This document shows, piece after piece, positions 27,799-33,728 of a stretch of DNA of 64,000 nt (positions within the stretch are counted from its first letter, which is position 1; every line of letters begins with the position of its first letter). A program made the position numbers and the translations under genes. The notes beneath the pieces are model-generated. The model saw only the letters and a list, made by a program, of their open reading frames with translations, made no database searches and had not been told where the DNA came from. The stretch is from Spirochaetota bacterium (GTDB lineage: Bacteria > Spirochaetota > Brachyspiria > Brachyspirales > JACRPF01): positions 1 to 64,000 of the forward strand of contig JACRPF010000009.1 in the NCBI GenBank assembly GCA_016214035.1, written 5' to 3'.

Positions 27799-27978
27799 CT
27801 ATCTCCGCTCTTCCTGGCGGCGACTGTTAAATCGCCGACTCTTGCTTTTCGCCACTTGTTCCCCTTCCAGGTTACCTATCCAGCGACGATCGGAATTCCG
27901 GCGTTCGTTATGACGTCGCTCCGTACTCTTCCCGGATGATTTTGAGCCAAGGCCGTTGTTCCCGTTTGTTCTCGACAT
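27799..27978 (-). CDS. Small Arg-rich basic protein
   Basis: 59 residues, strongly basic, with Arg/Glu clusters ERRHNERRNSDRR near the middle and RRQEERR at the C-terminus. A near-perfect AAGGAGGG site lies before ATG 27978, so the gene is probably real although the family is not recognised. The composition suggests RNA or DNA binding (inference). About 70 bp upstream the sequence is AT-rich (TATTATTAGTATAG) and may hold the promoter. Confidence 0.65.
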   Translation of the reverse strand: MSRTNGNNGLGSKSSGKSTERRHNERRNSDRRWIGNLEGEQVAKSKSRRFNSRRQEERR

Positions 27979-27999
27979 TGTGAACCCTCCTTGAACCAC

Positions 28000-28491
28000 A
28001 GACATTCCATGATACGTATCAACACGTGCGTCCTATACTAATAATATAAGCAATATCACCGCGCGGAGTCAATTCAGGGGATTCAAAAAACGATACGATG
28101 AATAGGGTGCGTACAGGATATTTGAAATTGTCAGACAACGCAGCGCTCTATTTTCTCGGCGCATTGCAGAGTGCAGGCAGTTCATCCTCATGCGCCGCGG
28201 CATGACACGTCACCGCTTCCGATTTCCGGTCTTTATACGTCTTTCCTTTCCAGGGAACGATATTCTGTCCTGATACGAAAGCGCGCCGAAGGCTCATTAA
28301 AGCACAGGTGCGCGACAGAAAAGCTGCGAAAATGCAGGAAGACCAGACGAAATTGCAGGAAACCGGCATACGGAAACTGCGCCGTGAAAAAGTTTTTATC
28401 ACACCGAATATTACACCGCCGCGTAATGTCATACAAGAGAATAGTGATGAGGCAATGAACGTGCACGATGAAAAAAAATGTTATGCATTGA
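28000..28491. other. Intergenic region with gene debris
   Basis: About 490 bp without an intact gene. It holds the GH130 3'-end fragment (28141-28215) and then a stretch open on both strands (plus-strand frame FPFQGTIFCPDTKARRRLIKA..., minus-strand ORF ending in the GH130-like tail). No start codon with a ribosome site was found in either, so it is best read as remnants. Confidence 0.6.
28141..28215 (-). pseudogene. Fragment of a GH130-type gene 3' end
   Basis: The minus-strand translation ends VTCHAAAHEDELPALCNAPRK, almost the same as the C-terminus of the intact GH130 protein at 38029 (VTCLATAHVDELLALCNAPRK). About 70 bases are alignable at nucleotide level (CTCGGCGCATTGCAGAG and neighbours). 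No other part of the gene is present upstream. Confidence 0.85.
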
Positions 28492-28977
28492 TTATATCAG
28501 TGCTTTTTTCAGTTCATTTACATCCAGCTTTTTCATGGTAAACAATATTTTCATTGCTTTTTCGGCGATTGTTTTATCCGTAGAACTTATTATATCGGTG
28601 AACTCCACGGGGACGATCTGCCAGGACACACCGTATTTGTCTTTCAGCCATCCGCATTGCTGCGCCCCGGGGTCTCCGCCTTCCGATAGTTTTTCCCAAT
28701 AATAATCTGTTTCGTCCTGAGAATCGCAATTGATGATCAATGATACAGCCTCATTGAACTTGAATACATTACCGCCGTTCAGCGCTATAAATTGCGCTCC
28801 GTTAATCTCAAATTCAATGGTGCATATTGATCCCTCAGGTTTGCCATGAAATTCAAACCCGTCTTTTGTGTAACGAACGATCCGTCCTGCGCTGGAATTC
28901 GGGAATATCGAGGTGTAGAATTGTACTGCCTCTTCCGCCTCGACATCAAACCACAGGCATGTTGTCATTGGTTTCAT
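28492..28977 (-). CDS. VOC-family protein (PhnB/3-demethylubiquinone-methyltransferase-like)
   Basis: 161 residues. Glyoxalase/VOC fold: MTTCLWFDVEAEEAVQFYTSIFPNS, EFEINGAQFIALNGG and CGWLKDKYGVSWQIVPVEF. This is the PhnB-like branch often annotated as 3-demethylubiquinone-9 3-methyltransferase, whose real activity is uncertain. ACGGAGG lies before the start. AT-rich and on the same strand as four further small genes of the cassette-like block. Confidence 0.92.
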   Translation of the reverse strand: MKPMTTCLWFDVEAEEAVQFYTSIFPNSSAGRIVRYTKDGFEFHGKPEGSICTIEFEINGAQFIALNGGNVFKFNEAVSLIINCDSQDETDYYWEKLSEGGDPGAQQCGWLKDKYGVSWQIVPVEFTDIISSTDKTIAEKAMKILFTMKKLDVNELKKALI

Positions 28978-29027
28978 AAGTACCTCCGTAGTCGTTATTA
29001 GAAATTACATTATTTTTGGATGAAAAG

Positions 29028-29061
29028 CCGTAAACCCGCTATTGTGCAATCGTACCCCGAC
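29028..29061 (-). repeat. attC-like half site after the acetyltransferase gene
   Basis: Read on the minus strand just past the GNAT stop: GTCGGGG, then GCACAAT-A-GCGGGTTTA. The second part matches the left arms of the longer sites at 30439 and 31137 (core, a single A, then GCGGGTT or GCGGCTTTA). The right arm is missing before the VOC gene. Confidence 0.4.
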
Positions 29062-29062
29062 A

Positions 29063-29869
29063 TTAGTTTACTTTATTTGTGCGCGCGTTTATTTTCTTCT
29101 CTGTTTTCATTATATTTTCAAATCTCGTATTGCTTATCGGGTGGTGACTTACAATCTTGCCTTTATTGATTATGCAAAATGTGCCAAACGCGCAGGGGGA
29201 TTTCTGAGCGGATTCATAATCATTCATTTCAATCAATTCAGGATTAAGTTCTAATGTATTTGCAGTCTGAATTATTGCCTCAACATTTTTTACCGAATAG
29301 GGGCATTGCGGCGACCTCATAATTGTTAAGCCATTTGAATACTTTTCCAATGGATTATGGACGAATTTCGGATCATTTTCTTTGTCATTGAATTTGAACA
29401 CTAAAAGTTCAAAATCCGGTTTCATAGTATCAATTAAGGAAAACCCTTTTTTGATAAATATATCCTTCTTTGCCATAAATGAACCTTCTCTGGTTATCAC
29501 GGCTGCTCCATGCATCTTTTCTTTTTTTGCATCTGTAATGCACTCATCAAGAAGCATTGAGGCAAATCCTTTTCCTTTAAATTCTTTTTTAAATCCGACG
29601 AAAAGGCAATGAATGAACATATATCCTTCAGCATTGACAGGACGATGCGCATATTCGCCCGGGATGTATTCAAGCATTCCCTGGTATCCGCCTGACTTTG
29701 AGATCAAAGCCTTTATCCGAAGACCCTTGGGATAATACCTTTTGACCCAATCAACTTTTCTCTGCAGCTCACGATGCTTATGTATGTCTTTATAGCCGCA
29801 TACTCCATATCGTGCGATATTTTCAGGTGTTAGGTCAATTATCTGAATGTCATTTCTATTTGCTGCCAT
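29063..29869 (-). CDS. GNAT acetyltransferase with YoaP domain
   Basis: 268 residues. The N-terminal 170 form a GNAT fold (MFIHCLFVGFKKEFKGKGFASMLLDE with the acetyl-CoA loop, FIKKGFSLIDTMKPDF). The remainder matches the YoaP C-terminal domain (MRSPQCPYSVKNVEAI, GTFCIINKGKIVSHHP). Substrate unknown. It is flanked by oppositely oriented GTCGGGG motifs (29055 and 29910), in the cassette-like block. Confidence 0.9.
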   Translation of the reverse strand: MAANRNDIQIIDLTPENIARYGVCGYKDIHKHRELQRKVDWVKRYYPKGLRIKALISKSGGYQGMLEYIPGEYAHRPVNAEGYMFIHCLFVGFKKEFKGKGFASMLLDECITDAKKEKMHGAAVITREGSFMAKKDIFIKKGFSLIDTMKPDFELLVFKFNDKENDPKFVHNPLEKYSNGLTIMRSPQCPYSVKNVEAIIQTANTLELNPELIEMNDYESAQKSPCAFGTFCIINKGKIVSHHPISNTRFENIMKTEKKINARTNKVN

Positions 29870-29909
29870 ACATCACCGCCTTTTTTATTTTAGCGCATCT
29901 ATTTTAATT

Positions 29910-29950
29910 GTCGGGGTGTGTCGCGAACACCGTGTTGTGTGAAGTTGCGG
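29910..29950 (-). repeat. Degenerate palindromic spacer
   Basis: GTCGGGGTGTGTCGCGAACACCGTGTTGTGTG sits between the acetyltransferase and SRPBCC genes. It contains the short palindrome AACACCGTGTT and shares GTCGGGGT with the half site at 29055. Possibly the remains of an attC-like site. Confidence 0.3.
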
Positions 29951-29979
29951 AGACAGTATATAATACATCACTCAGGAAA

Positions 29980-30399
29980 TTAAAGTTTTTCAACATAGTA
30001 TTTAAAATTGTTTAATATAGCTTGCCAGCCATTTCTTTGTAAATCAATACTATTCTGATTTTCAGCTTCAAAGTATTCTTCTATAACCACATTACTGCCG
30101 TTCTCTTTAAAACTAACAGTTACCTTGCGATTATCGCCAAGCGTGTATTCAATTGATTTATATTTTTCGATATTTGTGTATATTCCCCAAAAATCGAAGC
30201 CCGCACTTCCATCTTTTGCCTCCATTCTATAAGAAAACTTTCCGCCAATAACTAAATTATTTTCAGCTTTTCCAGTAATCCAATCATCGCTTGCATGATT
30301 CCAATTAACTACATGCTCTGGTTCAACCCAAGCCGTCCATACTTTTTTAATTGGTGCACAGATTGAAGCACTAATAAATATCGTTTTATTATTATTCAT
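29980..30399 (-). CDS. SRPBCC/AHSA1-type protein
   Basis: 139 residues with the START-like fold of the Aha1-N-terminal-homology family: ISASICAPIKKVWTAWVEPEHVVNWNHASDDW, GGKFSYRMEAKDGSAGFDFWGIY, and the closing helix GWQAILNNFKYYVEKL. Likely binds a small hydrophobic ligand; function unknown. AAGGAA precedes the start. AT-rich, part of the cassette-like block, with GTTGGGCGAAATTGC 40 bp upstream. Confidence 0.9.
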   Translation of the reverse strand: MNNNKTIFISASICAPIKKVWTAWVEPEHVVNWNHASDDWITGKAENNLVIGGKFSYRMEAKDGSAGFDFWGIYTNIEKYKSIEYTLGDNRKVTVSFKENGSNVVIEEYFEAENQNSIDLQRNGWQAILNNFKYYVEKL

Positions 30400-30438
30400 A
30401 GTTATTCCTTAAAATAATATTAATGTTTCCGCAATTTC

Positions 30439-30593
30439 GCCCAACGTACCGCGGGTTTGCGCCGTGCGGAAATGTCGCAAATCGGCGAGCTTCATGTGCC
30501 GAGCTTGTCGAAGCATGTGAGTAGCGGCATTGGAGCACGTGCACTGTGTCTGTCGAAGTGTGTCATGAACCCGCTGTTGTGTGCTGTTGGTGC
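30439..30593 (-). repeat. attC-like imperfect palindrome A
   Basis: On the minus strand the site opens with GCACACAAC-A-GCGGGTT and closes with CAAACCCGC-GGTAC-GTTGGGC, giving nested inverted arms around a 100-bp variable centre, as in integron attC sites (RYYYAAC...GTTRRRY; only the closing core matches fully). The centre holds GCTTCGACAAGCTCGGC, a REP-like motif. The short ORF reported here is part of this structure. Confidence 0.5.
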
Positions 30594-30596
30594 GTT

Positions 30597-31103
30597 TCAT
30601 TTAGATATCTCCCTGGCATTTAAAATATGAATGATTTTATTATTAATAATATTTACTTCTATCAAGAATGGAATTAACATTAACAAAATACAAGCAGGGG
30701 CAATAATTACAATTGCCATTTCATTGATTGGAGTTTTATCTTTAATTATTGCGATTGTTGATAAAATTATCATTGGAATTGATATAAGAATATAAAATAT
30801 GTACAATACTTTGACTGCGATATTTGCAAAGGTATATTTTACTGATATTTTCGTCATATTGTTATGCTCCTCAATATCTCCAATAACTATAGGCTTAAAT
30901 GGATTTTTAATTCTTATTATCCCAGTGAATACTATAGATAGATTTTTCGGCGTAACTTCACCTGAAAACATTTCTTTTTGAAATAATTTACTTGCAGTGT
31001 TTTTACATAATGTTTCATAAACTTTATAGTCATTTAGCTCAGAAATATATATCTTTTTCAAGCAAGGGAGTAATGGGAAATAATTTTCTAATGTTTTTTT
31101 CAT
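30597..31103 (-). CDS. Small membrane protein of unknown function
   Basis: 168 residues, very AT-rich. A soluble N-terminal 95 residues is followed by two hydrophobic segments (VLYIFYILISIPMIILSTIAII and IVIIAPACILLMLIPFLI) and a short charged end. No family recognised. Lies between two attC-like palindromes in the same orientation as its neighbours. Confidence 0.72.
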   Translation of the reverse strand: MKKTLENYFPLLPCLKKIYISELNDYKVYETLCKNTASKLFQKEMFSGEVTPKNLSIVFTGIIRIKNPFKPIVIGDIEEHNNMTKISVKYTFANIAVKVLYIFYILISIPMIILSTIAIIKDKTPINEMAIVIIAPACILLMLIPFLIEVNIINNKIIHILNAREISK

Positions 31104-31136
31104 TTTACATTTCTATTAATGAAACGCAGCAATGAC

Positions 31137-31252
31137 GCACGACGTTTGCGGGTTTACGCAGTGCCGGTCGCGGCGGATAAGCGCGAAGCGCAGCCGCGAC
31201 AGCGAGCGTGTATGCGCGAACGAAAGGCATGGCGATAAAGCCGCTGTTGGGC
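31137..31252 (-). repeat. attC-like imperfect palindrome C
   Basis: On the minus strand: GCCCAAC-A-GCGGCTTTATCGCC at the left end and GCGTAAACCCGCAAACGTCGTGC at the right end; the arms pair with a one-base asymmetry, as attC sites do. The centre has a strong GCGGCTGCGCTTCGCGC hairpin. The opening core GCCCAAC fits RYYYAAC; the closing core (GTCGTGC) departs from GTTRRRY. Confidence 0.5.
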
Positions 31253-31273
31253 GAAGTGCCGAGGTATAAAAAC

Positions 31274-32026
31274 TTATATCCTGTATCTTTCAATTGCATC
31301 TTTTCTCCAGTCCTCAATGGTATTTTGTTCAAGATTAAACATTGATGTGTATATATCAATAACAGCATTGTTTGTTTTCTTTATGAAATTGTAATTTAAA
31401 ATATCATTGGGTGGAAATGTAGAATCAGGTTCTAATGCTGGGTCAATGTAAATGTGTACCGGCAACTTATTCCATTTTGATGGTGCATAATGATTATGTT
31501 TATTTCTTACCCACAAAATCATTCCAATTGTATCTTTATTAGCATCAATAATGCTTTCTATATGAGTATACTTTACAGGATATGCAGCACTAAGCTTATT
31601 TAAAAGTTTTTTAATATTGAATTTAGACCCTTGGTCACTTTCAATGGCTTGCTTTTCACTACTGCATAATGCACTATTTTTGTTTGACAGAACTCTTTGT
31701 AGATGCTTTTTCAATGCATCATGTTGATCGCAGACGATTTTTAGCAATTTTATTGGTGACAGTTCATTTTTATTTAAAATAGAGGCCGCTTGATATGCGC
31801 CTTCAAGCTCCTCGAGTACAATATTTTCAAAATATCTCATTTCATATTCATTATCATTTACATATCGATAATATATGCCTTTTCCAGTTTCACAAAATGC
31901 GTGAGTTATTTCCTGATTCACTAATTTGATCACTGCGTTACATAATTTGCATTTTAGTTTTTCATTATTCTCATGTATCATTTCAGAATTACACTTCTTA
32001 CATTTTATCTCATTAGCCCAACTCAT
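31274..32026 (-). CDS. Zinc-ribbon protein with HEPN-like motif, unknown function
   Basis: 250 residues, AT-rich. An N-terminal zinc ribbon (C9-x2-C12, C26-x2-C29: IKCKKCNSE, KCKLCNA) is followed by a helical region. At about 174-179 lies RNKHNH, which fits the R-x4-6-H pattern of HEPN ribonucleases, within WVRNKHNHYAP. The HEPN reading is a motif-level guess. CAGGAG precedes the ATG. It is the first gene after the TTGACA/TATACT promoter at the head of the cassette-like block. Confidence 0.75.
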   Translation of the reverse strand: MSWANEIKCKKCNSEMIHENNEKLKCKLCNAVIKLVNQEITHAFCETGKGIYYRYVNDNEYEMRYFENIVLEELEGAYQAASILNKNELSPIKLLKIVCDQHDALKKHLQRVLSNKNSALCSSEKQAIESDQGSKFNIKKLLNKLSAAYPVKYTHIESIIDANKDTIGMILWVRNKHNHYAPSKWNKLPVHIYIDPALEPDSTFPPNDILNYNFIKKTNNAVIDIYTSMFNLEQNTIEDWRKDAIERYRI

Positions 32027-32384
32027 AAATTCTCCTGGTTTTCACATCGGCATTTCGCCCAACTTCAAATAGGCGAAATTCGTAAAAAGACTTAATCAGC
32101 GAAATAGACGACATTCGTAACATCCCGGATTCCGGAGGAGTATACGAAGTTCGTATGTCATTGTCTGTGTGCTGCATGTAAAGATGAAGTCTCATACATT
32201 CACCTGCATGGTTCTGTATAGTCGCGCTCATGGATGCTGCATCCGCGCTGAAGATATGCAAGTATACCGTGCATAGTTGAATTGTCAAACAATTCCGCCG
32301 CTTAATAGTTTCATCCCCCGGATTTGTCGACCGAGCGGAAGATTCTCATAATAAAGGTTCTCTGTGCCGGGTAACTGTTTCTTC
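32027..32384. other. Leader and promoter region at the head of the cassette-like block
   Basis: 358 bp without a convincing gene (the 91-aa ORF across it has no ribosome site). It contains the minus-strand promoter (32261-32288), the perfect palindrome ATACGAA-G-TTCGTAT (32142-32156), two looser GCGAAAT...ATTCGTAA repeats, and GTTGGGCGAAATGCC (32050-32063, minus strand) just before the first gene, which recurs almost unchanged before the SRPBCC gene. Confidence 0.6.
32261..32288 (-). promoter_or_regulatory. Near-consensus promoter facing the cassette-like block
   Basis: Minus strand: TTGACA, 16 bp, TATACT. Transcription would enter the block of small minus-strand genes after a leader of about 230 nt. 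Confidence 0.6.
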
Positions 32385-33443
32385 CTAACGCTTCTTTGCC
32401 GCATACGCCGCAGTAATCGCGTCTTTCAACGCTTTGGATGTGGCTGCCGTTGCCCCGTCGATGTACCAGACTTCGAGGTATTCAGCATCGGCATTCACAT
32501 AGTTGCTGACAGTCTGCATCATATCGCCCTGCCGTCCGTCCGCGGCGGAGCACGGCGGCGTGAGGCATGAAACGTTCTGAAAGCCGTTCTTCACCCGGTC
32601 CTTGTATTCGCAGATGATGCGATACGTGGGGTTGCGCATATTGTCCCCCTTGCCGTTCAATTGATTGTTCTGCAGTGATACGGATGACGGATAGTGCTGG
32701 ACGGCGTATGCCACTGAATCCCTGAGCGCAGTTTCCATGCCGCTGAAGGGCACGGCTATCTCGAAGCAGAGCGCCTGCCTCGGGAACAGCGCCGCGAACA
32801 GGTCCACATAATAGATAAGCGACTCGCGTACCTTCGATTCGACATTATCATATTTTTTCCACTGCGCAGCGTTTTTCGGAAGATGCGTTTCGCTGTAGCG
32901 GTGCGAAACGCCGGTGATCGCCGTTGCCGCGAATTGTTCATCGTGTCCGTAACGGTCCGCGATGGCCGTGAGCACCCGGACGAAATTGGTCCTGAAAACC
33001 GGGTCCCAGGGCAGGGGGATGCGGTCCTCGCGGTTCTGTTTCTTTCCCGGCTGCTTCGATTGCTCTTCATCGGAAATGGCGAATGCGGCCGCGCCTTCGC
33101 CATACACATAGTCGGGGGTATCAACGCCGGGGTCAAGGACGAGTTTATAGAACCTGCCGGCTTTCCGCACGCAGTCTATCACGCTGTCAAGGCGGTCCCA
33201 CGCATAATCGCCCCTGGTCGGCTCAAAATCATCCCAGCGCAACGCTATGTATACGCCGTCAATATACGTGTTCGAGGCGAGTGTGCCGGATATGAACGGC
33301 AGATGGCGCGTCATGGCGGCGGCATCGCCGAAGCGGTCGGTAATACCGGCAAGCCAGATGATGCCGTGAAGACGCGCGGCGGGCGTACCTGCGGCTGAGC
33401 ATGCGAACACGGCTGATAATAACATAGTGATGATATATCTCAT
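32385..33443 (-). CDS. Exported glycoside-hydrolase-like TIM-barrel protein
   Basis: 352 residues with a signal peptide or lipoprotein signal (MRYIITMLLSAVFAC). The region GVYIALRWDDFEPTRGDYAWDRLDSVIDCVRKAGRFYKLVLDPG looks like the beta/alpha strands of a clan-A or GH42-like glycosidase, but the usual NEP/acid-base motif was not found, so it may be a divergent or inactive member. A truncated copy of its middle section lies 170 bp upstream. Confidence 0.7.
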   Translation of the reverse strand: MRYIITMLLSAVFACSAAGTPAARLHGIIWLAGITDRFGDAAAMTRHLPFISGTLASNTYIDGVYIALRWDDFEPTRGDYAWDRLDSVIDCVRKAGRFYKLVLDPGVDTPDYVYGEGAAAFAISDEEQSKQPGKKQNREDRIPLPWDPVFRTNFVRVLTAIADRYGHDEQFAATAITGVSHRYSETHLPKNAAQWKKYDNVESKVRESLIYYVDLFAALFPRQALCFEIAVPFSGMETALRDSVAYAVQHYPSSVSLQNNQLNGKGDNMRNPTYRIICEYKDRVKNGFQNVSCLTPPCSAADGRQGDMMQTVSNYVNADAEYLEVWYIDGATAATSKALKDAITAAYAAKKR

Positions 33444-33610
33444 GACCGCTCTCTCATGAAGGATAAGATAATAAAAATGCTCTTTGTTTTACATAACACA
33501 GAACTCGAATAGTGTAATGCAGCATATACATCACGTCAAGCTGTACGTGCGACATAGTATCTATTCCTGAAAATTGGCGGAGGTTATTATGCATCTCATA
33601 AATCCCTTGG

Positions 33611-33728
33611 CGCCCTTGCTGTTCAATTGATTGTTCTGCAGCGATATCGAGGACGGATAGTGTTTGACCGTGTATGCCGCTGAATCCCTGAGCGCCGTTT
33701 CCATGCCGCTGAAGGGTGCGGCTATCTT
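33611..33728 (-). pseudogene. Truncated duplicate of the neighbouring TIM-barrel gene
   Basis: About 118 bp aligning to 32646-32762 of the intact gene at high identity (TTCAATTGATTGTTCTGCAG, CTGAATCCCTGAGCGC, TTTCCATGCCGCTGAAGGG). The match stops at the 3' end of the beta-helix gene, so the rest was probably lost when that gene arrived. Confidence 0.88.

Noticed and set aside
28308-28541. 77-aa plus-strand ORF with GTG start
   Set aside because: Coiled-coil-like translation, but no ribosome site and its 3' part is antisense to the VOC gene; left as debris.
30409-30600. 63-aa ORF between the SRPBCC and membrane-protein genes
   Set aside because: It lies wholly within the attC-like palindrome and its codons follow the inverted repeats rather than a protein pattern.
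32142-32156. loxP-like site
   Set aside because: TATACGAAGTT matches part of a loxP arm, but the arms are separated by one base rather than 8 and no recombinase is nearby; treated as a simple palindrome.
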